Assembly: GCF_040822115.1 (NCBI RefSeq)
Contig: NZ_CP162004.1
Span: forward strand, 1,240,001-1,304,000
Direction: 5' to 3'
DNA: 64,000 nucleotides
DNA from: Flavobacterium sp. WC2421
GTDB taxonomy: Bacteria > Bacteroidota > Bacteroidia > Flavobacteriales > Flavobacteriaceae
This document shows positions 42,922-51,372 of this stretch, in pieces; the stretch's first letter is position 1, and each line of letters starts with the position of its first letter. Under the pieces are notes generated by a model. The model did no database searches, was not told the DNA's origin, and saw only the letters and a program-made list of their open reading frames with translations. Position numbers and translations under genes: made by a program.

Positions 42922-44289
42922 ATGAGACAAATTTTAATTATTGGTGCAGGTAGATCGGCATCTTCATTGATACAATATCTTTTAAATAAATCCGAGAAAG
43001 AAAACTTGCATCTTGTCATTGGTGATATAGCGTTGGATTTAGCACAAAAGAAAACGAATAATCATCCTAATGCTACGGCAATTGCTTTGGACATTTTTAA
43101 TGCTAGTCAAAGGAAAGAGGCCATAGAAAAAGCAGATATAGTAATTTCGATGTTACCTGCTCATTTACATATAGAAGTGGCTAGAGATTGTATTCTATGT
43201 AAAAAGAGTTTGGTTACCGCTTCTTATGTTAGTGATGCCATGCAGGAATTGGATGCTGCAGCCAAAGAAAATAATCTTATTTTTATGAATGAAATTGGTC
43301 TTGACCCTGGGATAGACCACATGAGCGCCATGAAAGTGATTGATGAAATTAAAGAACGTGGTGGTAAAATGTTATTGTTTGAGTCTTTTTGTGGTGGCTT
43401 AGTAGCACCAGAATCAGATACGAATCGTTGGAATTATAAATTTACTTGGGCACCTCGTAATGTGGTTTTGGCTGGACAAGGTGGTGCGGCTAAATTTATT
43501 CAAGAAGGTGCTTATAAATATATACCGTATTGTAATTTATTTCGAAGAACGGAGTTTTTGGAAGTAGAAGGCTACGGTCGGTTTGAAGCGTATTCAAATA
43601 GAGACTCCTTAAAATACCGATCTGTTTATGGACTAGATGATGTACTTACATTGTATAGAGGAACGATACGTAAAGTAGGTTTTTCAAAAGCATGGAATAT
43701 GTTTGTGCAGCTGGGAATGACGGATGATAGTTATGTTTTGGAAAATTCAGAAACAATGAGCTATCGTCAATTTGTCAATGCATTTTTGCCTTATCATCCC
43801 ACGGATTCTGTTGAAATTAAAACCCGTTTAATTTTAAAAATAGATCAAGATGATATTATGTGGGATAAATTATTGGAGTTGGATTTATTCAATGACAAAA
43901 AAATTGTAGGTCTTAAAAATGCTACTCCTGCCCAGATTTTGGAAAAAATATTAAGTGATAGCTGGACGCTTCAACCTCAAGATAAAGACATGATTGTGAT
44001 GTACCATAAATTTGGGTATGAATTGAATGGAGTAAAACAACAAATTGACTCCAAAATGGTATGTATTGGAGATGATCAAACGTATACTGCCATGTCTAAA
44101 ACAGTAGGTTTGCCTGTGGCTATGGCAACTTTACAGATATTGAATGGAAAAATAACTACTCCAGGTGTGCAGTTACCTATAAATAAAGAAGTGTATTTAC
44201 CTATTTTAAAAGAATTAGAAGAATATGGTGTTGTTTTCAAAGAGCAAACCATGCCTTATTTTGGGTATAAACCCGATGCCGTTTTTTAG
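42922..44289 (+). CDS. saccharopine dehydrogenase family protein
   Basis: This 455-residue NAD(P)-dependent oxidoreductase of the saccharopine dehydrogenase/reductase type starts straight into a Rossmann strand, with glycine motif GAGRSASSL (residues 7-15). Conserved downstream blocks are MLPAHLHIEVARDCI, NEIGLDPGIDHMSAMKVID and FESFCGGLVAPE. In the family this reaction links lysine catabolism or synthesis, but carboxynorspermidine-type activities also occur. The frame is open to an ATG at 42838, but that extension lies across the promoter and looks like noise. It ends at an 11-bp terminator. Confidence 0.9.
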   Translation: MRQILIIGAGRSASSLIQYLLNKSEKENLHLVIGDIALDLAQKKTNNHPNATAIALDIFNASQRKEAIEKADIVISMLPAHLHIEVARDCILCKKSLVTASYVSDAMQELDAAAKENNLIFMNEIGLDPGIDHMSAMKVIDEIKERGGKMLLFESFCGGLVAPESDTNRWNYKFTWAPRNVVLAGQGGAAKFIQEGAYKYIPYCNLFRRTEFLEVEGYGRFEAYSNRDSLKYRSVYGLDDVLTLYRGTIRKVGFSKAWNMFVQLGMTDDSYVLENSETMSYRQFVNAFLPYHPTDSVEIKTRLILKIDQDDIMWDKLLELDLFNDKKIVGLKNATPAQILEKILSDSWTLQPQDKDMIVMYHKFGYELNGVKQQIDSKMVCIGDDQTYTAMSKTVGLPVAMATLQILNGKITTPGVQLPINKEVYLPILKELEEYGVVFKEQTMPYFGYKPDAVF

Positions 44290-44318
44290 TTTTTAGTTTT
44301 TTAGATTTTTAGTTAGAT

Positions 44319-44345
44319 AAATCCGTTTCGAATAGAAACGGATTT
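44319..44345 (+). terminator. terminator after the saccharopine dehydrogenase-like gene
   Basis: An 11-bp perfect stem (44319-44329 with 44335-44345) around loop GAATA. No long T tract follows, so strength is uncertain. Confidence 0.65.
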
Positions 44346-44402
44346 ATTGTTTATATGATAGATTTTTTTATCTAAAATATAAAGTTTTATTTTTGCGTTA
44401 AG

Positions 44403-44477
44403 GATTGAAGAGAAAATCCTTTTTATTTTATTTTTCATAAAATAAAAAGATTGCAGCGGAAAGCCTGACCCGCTTTT
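44403..44477 (+). repeat. structured flavobacterial repeat, copy B
   Basis: GATTGAAGAGAAAATC is followed by a perfect 12-bp stem (44419-44430 with 44438-44449; CTTTTTATTTTA / TAAAATAAAAAG). GATTGCAGCGGAAAGCCTGA comes next. The layout matches copies A and C, while the stem sequence is different. It lies in the 258-nt gap before the dipeptidase gene. Confidence 0.6.
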
Positions 44478-44494
44478 TTTCGGCGGGGAACGCC

Positions 44495-44526
44495 CAAAAA
44501 AAAATCCGCTCATTTCTGAACGGATT
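44495..44526 (-). terminator. terminator of the dipeptidase gene
   Basis: On the minus strand AATCCG-TTCA-GAAA-TGAG-CGGATT (44526-44503) is followed by a T run (A residues 44495-44503 on plus). Confidence 0.75.
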
Positions 44527-44547
44527 GTGTGTTTATTGAAATATAAT

Positions 44548-45936
44548 TTATTTGCTAAGCTCCACGAAATATTTGTAAAATAACGGAATAGTTTCAATCC
44601 CTTTTAAGTAATTGAAAATCCCAAAATGCTCGTTAGGAGAGTGAATGGCATCGCTGTCTAAACCAAATCCCATCAAGATGGTTTTGCTTTTTAATTCTTT
44701 CTCAAATAAGGCAACGATAGGAATACTTCCTCCTGAACGAACGGGAATCGCAGGAATTCCAAAAGTTTCCGTGTATGCCATATTAGCAGCTTTATAACCT
44801 ATGCTGTCAATAGGTGTTACGTATCCTTGACCTCCATGATGCGGTTTTACCTTTACGGTAACGCCAGCAGGAGCAATGCTAATAAAATGCTTGGTAAACA
44901 ATTCTGTGATTTGTTCCCAGTCTTGGTTAGGAACTAATCGCATAGAGATTTTGGCAAAAGCCTTGCTTGCGATAACGGTTTTTGCACCTTCTCCAGTGTA
45001 ACCACCCCAGATTCCGTTTACGTCAAGCGTAGGACGAATGGAATTTCTTTCATTTGTTGTGTATCCTTTTTCACCATAAACGTCATTTAGGTCTAGTGCT
45101 TTTTTATAATCTTCTAAGCTAAAAGGCGCTTTGGCCATCTCAGCTCTTTCTTCTAGTGACAACCCTTCTACATTGTCATAAAATCCTGGAATAGTAATGT
45201 GATTGTTTTCGTCATGAAGGGACGCAATCATTTTGGCCAAAATATTAATTGGATTTGCAACGGCACCTCCATAAAGTCCAGAATGTAAATCGCGGTTTGG
45301 CCCTGTAATTTCTACTTCGACATAGCTTAAACCACGAAGTCCAGTGGTGATAGAAGGTTGTTGATTAGAAATCATTCCTGTATCAGAAATAAGAATGACG
45401 TCGTTTTTTAGTTTCTCGGTATTGTTTTCTACAAATGTTTTTAGGTTTACACTACCTACTTCTTCTTCGCCTTCAATCATGAATTTCACGTTACATGGCA
45501 AGTTGTTGTTTTGAATCATGTATTCAAAAGCTTTTACGTGCATGTACATTTGACCTTTATCATCACAAGCACCACGTGCAAAAATGGCTCCTTCAGGATG
45601 AATATCGGTCGTTTTTATAACGGGCTCGAATGGAGGCGAGGTCCATAATTCAATTGGATCTGCTGGTTGAACATCGTAATGTCCGTACACTAAGATAGTT
45701 GGCAATGCAGGGTCAATTGTTTTTTCACCATATACAATTGGATAGCCATCTGTTTCACAAATTTCGACTTTATCGCAACCTGCTTTTTCCAAACTTAGTT
45801 TTACTGCTTCTGAAGTGTCTATTACATCTTGCGAGTAGGCGGAGTCAGCACTTACAGATGGTATTTTTAGCAATTCAATTAATTCGTTGATAAAACGATC
45901 TTTATTTTCTTGAACGTATGCCTTTATATTTTCCAT
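44548..45936 (-). CDS. M20 family dipeptidase
   Basis: This 462-residue metallopeptidase belongs to the M20 dipeptidase / carnosinase-like branch. Metal-binding landmarks are VYGHYDVQP (His and Asp), ARGACDDKGQ (Asp) and MIEGEEEVGS (Glu pair). The dimerisation 'lid' domain follows (about 195-320), and the C-terminal His lies in DAIHSPNEHFG. There is no signal peptide, so it is cytoplasmic and probably hydrolyses imported di- or tripeptides. Single gene; a TACTTTTG -7-like element lies on the minus strand at 45966-45959. Confidence 0.93.
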   Translation of the reverse strand: MENIKAYVQENKDRFINELIELLKIPSVSADSAYSQDVIDTSEAVKLSLEKAGCDKVEICETDGYPIVYGEKTIDPALPTILVYGHYDVQPADPIELWTSPPFEPVIKTTDIHPEGAIFARGACDDKGQMYMHVKAFEYMIQNNNLPCNVKFMIEGEEEVGSVNLKTFVENNTEKLKNDVILISDTGMISNQQPSITTGLRGLSYVEVEITGPNRDLHSGLYGGAVANPINILAKMIASLHDENNHITIPGFYDNVEGLSLEERAEMAKAPFSLEDYKKALDLNDVYGEKGYTTNERNSIRPTLDVNGIWGGYTGEGAKTVIASKAFAKISMRLVPNQDWEQITELFTKHFISIAPAGVTVKVKPHHGGQGYVTPIDSIGYKAANMAYTETFGIPAIPVRSGGSIPIVALFEKELKSKTILMGFGLDSDAIHSPNEHFGIFNYLKGIETIPLFYKYFVELSK

Positions 45937-46002
45937 TTATGTGTTTTTTATTGAGTCTCAAAAGTACAAAAAATTGAATAAAAAATTTTTTTAAAAAATT
46001 AC

Positions 46003-46032
46003 TTTGAATGTTGGAAGATATGATTATATTTG
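46003..46032 (+). promoter_or_regulatory. promoter of tRNA-Leu
   Basis: TTTG (46003-46006), 18 nt, TATATTTG (46025-46032), 13 nt before the tRNA. Confidence 0.7.
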
Positions 46033-46045
46033 CACCCACAATTAC

Positions 46046-46130
46046 GCGGATATGGTGAAATTGGTAGACATGCCAGACTTAGGATCTGGTGCCGCAAGGC
46101 GTGTAGGTTCGAGTCCTATTATCCGCACCA
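46046..46130 (+). tRNA. tRNA-Leu (TAG)
   Basis: Acceptor GCGGATA (46046-46052) pairs with TATCCGC (46120-46126). Discriminator A46127 is followed by an encoded CCA (46128-46130). The anticodon stem CCAGA/TCTGG holds loop CTTAGGA with anticodon TAG at 46080-46082. A variable arm (TGCCGCAAGGCGT region) marks it as class II. Confidence 0.96.
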
Positions 46131-46161
46131 AAAAAGCTTCTCAATCGAGAAGCTTTTTTTT
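46131..46161 (+). terminator. terminator after tRNA-Leu
   Basis: GCTTCTC (46136-46142) pairs with GAGAAGC (46147-46153), extended by A/T pairs, with loop AATC and eight T residues. Confidence 0.88.
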
Positions 46162-46229
46162 GTTAAATACTTTTGAATAAAGGGGTTGATATTTGAGTTT
46201 TTGACTCTTTATGATGAATGCATCCTCGT

Positions 46230-47354
46230 TTACCCCATAAACAATAATAAATATCCCGCTAGTGCGCCATAAATTACAATAAAGGCACTATTGACTTTCG
46301 GAAAGCCAAATGTTACTATAACGCTGGTTATGGCGATAAGTAAGGTGCGCCAGTCTAAAATGGAATCGCTGCCCATTTGCCAACAGATTGCTACAATAAT
46401 AGCAACAGAAGCAACATTAACTGCATCAAGAAAAATAGAAATGGAAGGTGAAGCCCGAAGTTTTTTAACCAATGGGTTTAACAAAGCTACAAATAAGAAG
46501 GAGGGAATAAAGATGGCTATTGTTGCTATAGCAGCGCCTACAAAACCATTAATTTGATATCCAATGAAAGTAACTGATGAAAAAACGGGTCCAGGCGTAA
46601 ATTGACCAATTGCTATGGCGTCTACTAAGATTGCTCTTGATATAATGCCAGTTGAAACTAATTCGGTATCTAGAAAAGCAAAAAGAACATAGCCACTTCC
46701 GTATAAGATAGCCCCAATTTTTAAAAATATCAAAAATAGATTCCAGTTGGTTGCTGTTACTATAGTCGTTTTTGTAACTTGAAATAATGTAAGCGGAATT
46801 ATGTTGAATGTTTGTGGACTTTTGATTTTAGAATACAACAAAGCTACTAATCCAGCTCCAAAAAGTAAGTAGATTTCATTAATTTTCAATAGCGATAAAA
46901 CCAATGTTAGGATTCCAATGAGAGCCAGTTCTTTCGTTTTTACTGATTTCTTAGCTAAAGGATAGATAGCTGCTAGAATTATAGCAATAATCGCTGGTTT
47001 GATTCCATATAAAAAGGCTTGGGCTTCGGGTTGTTGCCCGTATTCTTTGTAGAAATAGGCAAAAACTCCAGTGATTAGCACTGCGGGCAAAATAAAGCAT
47101 ACGCCAGCAATAATTAATCCTTTTACACCTCCTCTTTCACGACCAATATGAATAGCCATTTCGGTACTATTGGGAACAGGAATTAAACTGGTAGCTCCTA
47201 TAAGGTCTAAGAAGTGTTGTTCAGTCAGCCACTGTTTTTTTATTACCACTTCTTGTCGCATCATGGCAATATGAGCTGCAGGACCTCCAAAGCCAATTAC
47301 GCCTAATTTTAAAAATAATTTACCAATTTCTTTTAAAGAGTTTTTTTCACTCAT
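46230..47354 (-). CDS. chrA: chromate transporter (CHR family)
   Basis: This 374-residue membrane protein has two homologous CHR halves. The first begins FLKLGVIGFGGPAAHIAMM with QWLTEQHFLDLIGATSLIPVPNSTE. The second begins FLKIGAILYGSGYVLFAFLD with IAIGQFTPGPVFSSVTFIGYQ. Both G-rich signature loops are intact. The family exports chromate in proton antiport, but many members have no proven substrate. Single gene, with 150 bp of sequence after it that holds nothing I can call. Confidence 0.92.
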   Translation of the reverse strand: MSEKNSLKEIGKLFLKLGVIGFGGPAAHIAMMRQEVVIKKQWLTEQHFLDLIGATSLIPVPNSTEMAIHIGRERGGVKGLIIAGVCFILPAVLITGVFAYFYKEYGQQPEAQAFLYGIKPAIIAIILAAIYPLAKKSVKTKELALIGILTLVLSLLKINEIYLLFGAGLVALLYSKIKSPQTFNIIPLTLFQVTKTTIVTATNWNLFLIFLKIGAILYGSGYVLFAFLDTELVSTGIISRAILVDAIAIGQFTPGPVFSSVTFIGYQINGFVGAAIATIAIFIPSFLFVALLNPLVKKLRASPSISIFLDAVNVASVAIIVAICWQMGSDSILDWRTLLIAITSVIVTFGFPKVNSAFIVIYGALAGYLLLFMG

Positions 47355-47501
47355 AAAGACTTTTTTTCGATTGTCTAGAATGGCTAAAATAAATATAAAA
47401 TTAGCCTCTGGTCTTTTTTTATATTACTATTTCATGAAGTTTTTAATGCGTGTTTTAAAAGTCGTGTATTTAAGATAATTTTTAAAATTGAAGTCTCATT
47501 T

Positions 47502-47864
47502 TTATCCGTGATAGACTCTTGAAGCTACAATTTTATCGTTTCTAATATCAAGTACTTCCGCAATAAGCATTTCCTCTTCGTTATCTACTGTTCGTATGTA
47601 TTCCATAAAAACACGATCGCCATTGGCAGTAAGTGAGGTTACTTTATAGTTTAAACTAGGCAATCGGTCAAATGCTCCTTGCCACCATTGGCGCAAAGCC
47701 TCTTTCCCTGATACAAAACCATTAGTCTCTGGTTGTTGTATTTTTAGTTTTGGGCTAAAATGAACCGCATCATCATCATATAGTGCCAACAGTTTTTCTA
47801 ATTCTTTATTATTAAAAGTCTCAAACCATTTAAAGGCGATTGATTGTAGTTTTTCGGGTGTCAT
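47502..47864 (-). CDS. NTF2-like (SnoaL/DUF4440-type) protein
   Basis: This 120-residue single-domain protein has the NTF2-like fold. The opening helix is FKWFETFNNKELEKLLALYDDDAVHFSP. A GKEALRQWWQGAFDRLP helix and paired strands with TANGDRVFMEYIRTVDN follow. Such proteins may be small enzymes or ligand binders; the product cannot be named further. Soluble, cytoplasmic. A hairpin lies between it and the rluB-like gene's end at 47881-47914. Confidence 0.87.
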   Translation of the reverse strand: MTPEKLQSIAFKWFETFNNKELEKLLALYDDDAVHFSPKLKIQQPETNGFVSGKEALRQWWQGAFDRLPSLNYKVTSLTANGDRVFMEYIRTVDNEEEMLIAEVLDIRNDKIVASRVYHG

Positions 47865-47880
47865 AGTGGTCTATTATTAA

Positions 47881-47914
47881 AAAATCCCATTTCGATAAAC
47901 ACGAATGGGATTTT
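47881..47914. terminator. hairpin between SnoaL-like and pseudouridine synthase genes
   Basis: AAAATCCCATT (47881-47891) pairs with AATGGGATTTT (47904-47914). It is upstream of the SnoaL-like start by under 20 bp and downstream of the next gene's... both genes run on the minus strand, so it may end the upstream pseudouridine synthase read-through only if that gene's order is considered; orientation makes it a leader hairpin or terminator before 47938. Confidence 0.4.
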
Positions 47915-47937
47915 TATGAGTGAAAAAAAATAAAGAA

Positions 47938-48846
47938 TTAAACGTTCTTTAAATTGATTATTTCTTGTTCCGTAAGTAATCTCCAGTTTCCTCTTGGTAA
48001 GTTTTTCTTTGTCAAACCTGCAAATGAAACACGGTCAATTCTTAAAACATCATAACTAAAATGTTCAAATATAGAACGAACTACTTTTACATTTGATGAT
48101 CTCAGTTTTAAACCTATTTCGCTTTTTGCTTCTCCTTCAATATAACTTACGTCTTCTACAAAAACACGGTGTCCATCCAGTACTAGTCCTTTGTTGATTT
48201 TTTCTAAATCTTCAAATTTTAAGTTTTTGTCAAGAGAAACTTGATAAATTTTTGATGATTTTTGACTAGGTAAAGTAAATTTACGAATCATGTCTGTGTC
48301 ATTGGTAAACAATAATAGACCAGTCGTATTTTTATCCATTCTCCCTACAGCTCCAATTTTTGAAGTTGTAGAACCTTTTACCAGTTCCAAAACATTACGA
48401 AATTCTTGACCTTCGTCAAGAGCTGTCGTGAAGTTTTTAGGCTTGTTCAATAAGATGTATACTTTTTTCTCTGGAGTTAATTTTACCCCGTCAAAGTTAA
48501 CAACGTCACCTGGTTTTACCATATATCCCATTTCGGTAACGGCAATTCCATTTACTTTCACAGTACCTGATTGAATGTAAATATCAGCATCACGACGTGA
48601 GCAAGCACCAGAATTGGCGATATATTTATTCAAACGAATTTCATCTTTTACCTTAGGTCTCTTTGGAGCCTGATTCGGTTTTTTCTCTACTTTATCCGAA
48701 ACGACTTCAGCAACCTTAGTATTTACCTTTACTTTTTTAGGACCTTGTGCCCTTTTTTGCATCGCAGGTTTTGGCTTATTAGAGCTAGGTCTAGAACTCG
48801 TAGGTCTAGCACCGCTTTTTTTATTATTGCCTTCCTTATTATTCAT
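47938..48846 (-). CDS. rRNA pseudouridine synthase (RsuA/RluB family)
   Basis: This enzyme isomerises a specific uridine in rRNA to pseudouridine. The 302-residue product has a basic, Lys/Pro-rich N-terminal tail (1-65), an S4 RNA-binding domain (about 70-116; RLNKYIANSGACSRRDAD) and the catalytic domain with Asp171 in VGRMDKNTTGLLLF. Tails of this type are usual in Bacteroidota members. Whether it acts like RluB, RluE/F or RsuA cannot be told from motifs. A TATCTTTG -7-like element is on the minus strand at 48872-48865. Confidence 0.92.
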   Translation of the reverse strand: MNNKEGNNKKSGARPTSSRPSSNKPKPAMQKRAQGPKKVKVNTKVAEVVSDKVEKKPNQAPKRPKVKDEIRLNKYIANSGACSRRDADIYIQSGTVKVNGIAVTEMGYMVKPGDVVNFDGVKLTPEKKVYILLNKPKNFTTALDEGQEFRNVLELVKGSTTSKIGAVGRMDKNTTGLLLFTNDTDMIRKFTLPSQKSSKIYQVSLDKNLKFEDLEKINKGLVLDGHRVFVEDVSYIEGEAKSEIGLKLRSSNVKVVRSIFEHFSYDVLRIDRVSFAGLTKKNLPRGNWRLLTEQEIINLKNV

Positions 48847-48954
48847 AATATTCTATAATTTGTGCAAAGATAGTATTTATATAGTTGACAATCGATATAT
48901 GGTAATTATAAAACGCTAACGATCTATCTAATAGGTTTTTGTTTCGTTTTTTTG

Positions 48955-49024
48955 GAGCTTTTTCCCGCTTTTCACTCTATCTTTTACTTTTTAAAGGAAA
49001 AAGTAAAAGAATGCCGTTGTAAAC
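48955..49024 (-). repeat. structured flavobacterial repeat, copy C
   Basis: Read on the minus strand: CAACGGCATT, then a perfect 12-bp stem (49009-48998 with 48992-48981; CTTTTACTTTTT / AAAAAGTAAAAG), then GATAGAGTGAAAAGCGGGAA and AAGCTCC. It matches the plan of copies A and B, with compensated stem changes. It lies in the 269-nt gap between the pseudouridine synthase and UbiA genes. Confidence 0.6.
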
Positions 49025-49115
49025 AATGTTCACTGAACTCCAATTTAAATAAATATTATGTGAAGTAATCGGGGCTAAGTGTACGAGTTAATTAGGGATT
49101 CCTGAATTGTATTTT

Positions 49116-50075
49116 TTAAATAAGTAATAATAACTTTTTACCATTCCATAATACAGATGGATTAATCAATACAATACAAAAAACACCGGCAACAATTAGG
49201 AATTTCAAAACATTATGAAGTAATAAATACTGTTCTTTTTTATTAGATTTCCACAGGTATAGTATGAAGAAAATTAGAATAATAAAACAACAATAAAAGT
49301 AAATATCCATATAACCAACGTCGTAGATGTCTACTAAAACGTAAACTGGAAAAATAGTTAAAAGTGTCAAAACAGTAATTATCTTTTTAGAAACCGTTTC
49401 TCCAAAACGAATTGGGATGGTTTGGTAATCATTAGCCAAATCTCCTTTTAAATTTTCTAAATCCTTAATCATTTCTCGAATAAGTAATAGTAAAAATAAA
49501 AAGCAAGCATGTGCAAAAATTACAGCAAAATGGCCTTTGTAATTTTCAATCTCTTCAAAACTGAGGTTGTAATAATAATGCAGTAAAATGGCAAAAAATG
49601 GAATGACAGCCATTACTGTAGCAGTTAGATTGCCTACAACCGCATATTTTTTAATTTTATGAGAGTAAAACCAAATTAGAAAAATGTATCCTGAAAAGAA
49701 TATAAATGCTTGCCAAGAAGCAAATATGGCTAACAATACAGCTAAAAAGTTTAATGCAAAATAAACTTTTAGTTTTGTGGATTGACTAACTAATCTGTCT
49801 AGCATTGATTTGTTAGGACGGTTGATTAGATCTTTTTGGCTGTCATAAAAATTATTGATAATATAGCCGGAAGCAATGGTAATAGCAGATGCAAATACGA
49901 GTAAAAACAAATTAAAATCCAATAGAATAGCAATGGCTCTTTTCTCTGGTGCCAGAATAAAAATTGCCGAAAGATACTGCGCTAGTATAATGATAGGGAT
50001 ATTATATCCTCTTACTACTGAGAATAAACTGACTATCTTCATTAATAAAAGCTTATACTTTCTGCTTAATGCCAT
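49116..50075 (-). CDS. UbiA-family prenyltransferase (geranylgeranylglycerol-phosphate geranylgeranyltransferase-like)
   Basis: This 319-residue membrane prenyltransferase has about nine helices. The first Asp-rich motif is NNFYDSQKD, with Asn74, Asp78 and Asp82 (NxxxDxxxD). The second lies in IKDLENLKGDLANDYQT. This form is usually labelled geranylgeranylglycerol-phosphate geranylgeranyltransferase in Flavobacteria; the true acceptor may be a quinone precursor or another lipid. It follows the mevalonate kinase-like gene on the same strand, matching a prenyl diphosphate theme. Confidence 0.9.
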   Translation of the reverse strand: MALSRKYKLLLMKIVSLFSVVRGYNIPIIILAQYLSAIFILAPEKRAIAILLDFNLFLLVFASAITIASGYIINNFYDSQKDLINRPNKSMLDRLVSQSTKLKVYFALNFLAVLLAIFASWQAFIFFSGYIFLIWFYSHKIKKYAVVGNLTATVMAVIPFFAILLHYYYNLSFEEIENYKGHFAVIFAHACFLFLLLLIREMIKDLENLKGDLANDYQTIPIRFGETVSKKIITVLTLLTIFPVYVLVDIYDVGYMDIYFYCCFIILIFFILYLWKSNKKEQYLLLHNVLKFLIVAGVFCIVLINPSVLWNGKKLLLLI

Positions 50076-50144
50076 ACTTTTTTAAAATAATAAAGCTTAA
50101 AACCACAAAGAATTTTAAGCTTTAAATTTATTTTTCAGGTTCTA

Positions 50145-51083
50145 TTAGAATTGATAGACCACTTCTAATTTATAATCTTGTAAAGATGCTTTGGCGCGTT
50201 CTAAATCTTCGGTAAAACCTAGAATATAACCGCCTCCACCAGAACCACATAATTTTAAATAATAATCATTGGTGTCAATTCCTTTTTGCCAAATGGCATG
50301 AAATTGCTCTGGAATCATAGGTTTGAAGTTATTCAAAACTACTTTTGATAATTTTTTAGTATTCATGAACAAAGATTTCATGTCACCACCCAAGAAATTC
50401 TCTACACAAGCGTCAGTATATTTTACAAACTGATTTTTCAACATCGTACGGAATCCTTTGTCTTTTAGGTTCTCCATAAAGATATTAACCATAGGTGCCG
50501 TTTCTCCTACAATTCCTGAGTCCAGCAGAAATACAGCTCCTTTCCCGTCAAAACTTTGATTTGGGATTCCAGTTGCTTCAATGTTGTCTTTGGAGTTTAT
50601 TAAAATAGGAATACTCAAATAGCTGTTTAAAGGATCTAAACCAGAACTTTTTCCGTGGAAAAAACTCTCCATTTGAGAAAATATATTTTTTAATTGCAAA
50701 AGTTTTTCACGTGTCAAATTTTCAAGAACAGTGATTTTATCTTGCGCATATTTATCGTAAATAGCTGCTACAAGCGCTCCACTACTTCCTACACCGTATC
50801 CTTGCGGGATACTAGAGTCAAAGTACATTCCTGTTTCGATATCTTGCTTCAAAGTAGCTAGGTCAAATGTTACAAGAGTAGGTTGTTCTTGTTGTAAAGC
50901 TTCAAGATACACAGCAAAACGGTTTAAGCTGGCATTTGATGCAATTGCTTCTGCCGAAGGATTTTCATTTCTTTTCAATGCTCCATTATAAAAATTATAA
51001 GGAATAGACAAACCCTTAGAGTCACGAATAATTCCGTATTCTCCAAAGAGTAATATTTTTGAGTAAAATAATGGTCCTTTCAT
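50145..51083 (-). CDS. GHMP kinase, mevalonate kinase-like
   Basis: This 312-residue GHMP-superfamily kinase begins with the N-terminal KILLFGEYGII strand. The ATP loop PQGYGVGSSGALVAA is at residues 93-107 (PxGxGxGSS). The C-terminal GxGGGG-type turn is LCGSGGGGYILG. It lies beside diphosphomevalonate decarboxylase, so it most likely phosphorylates mevalonate, or phosphomevalonate. It forms a minus-strand run mvaD, 64-residue protein, this kinase, UbiA. Confidence 0.9.
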   Translation of the reverse strand: MKGPLFYSKILLFGEYGIIRDSKGLSIPYNFYNGALKRNENPSAEAIASNASLNRFAVYLEALQQEQPTLVTFDLATLKQDIETGMYFDSSIPQGYGVGSSGALVAAIYDKYAQDKITVLENLTREKLLQLKNIFSQMESFFHGKSSGLDPLNSYLSIPILINSKDNIEATGIPNQSFDGKGAVFLLDSGIVGETAPMVNIFMENLKDKGFRTMLKNQFVKYTDACVENFLGGDMKSLFMNTKKLSKVVLNNFKPMIPEQFHAIWQKGIDTNDYYLKLCGSGGGGYILGFTEDLERAKASLQDYKLEVVYQF

Positions 51084-51134
51084 ATTTATTTAAGAATTAA
51101 CAATTTGGGGTTGGTAATTATTTCTTGTTTTTTT

Positions 51135-51329
51135 TTATAAATCTACTTGATCTCCTCGATTCTCTTCTAGAATTTTAGAGTCAATTTTTTCTTGTTGCTC
51201 AGGTGTTAATTCGTTCCAAACAACTCTCTTTTGTAATTCGAAAATGTTTTTTATTGCCTCAATTATAGTCTTGTCATTAGTATCTAATAACAATTTAATT
51301 ATTTCTAATTTTTCAGACTCAATATCCAT
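51135..51329 (-). CDS. small protein resembling type II antitoxins (orphan)
   Basis: This 64-residue acidic, helical protein (IESEKLEIIKLLLDTNDKT, then ELTPEQQEKIDSKIL) resembles the short antitoxins that precede RelE/ParE toxins in Bacteroidota. No toxin gene follows: the next frame is the mevalonate kinase-like gene, 51 bp on. It may be an orphan antitoxin remnant, or a product with another job. The call rests on general resemblance only. Confidence 0.6.
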   Translation of the reverse strand: MDIESEKLEIIKLLLDTNDKTIIEAIKNIFELQKRVVWNELTPEQQEKIDSKILEENRGDQVDL

Positions 51330-51372
51330 AATTTCAAATCTTTAAAAAAATAAAGATAAACAAAAAAATAGA

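Noticed and set aside
44313..44597. 94-codon minus-strand frame across the gap before the dipeptidase gene
   Set aside because: It spans a terminator, the structured repeat and the 3' end of the dipeptidase gene; composition does not look coding.
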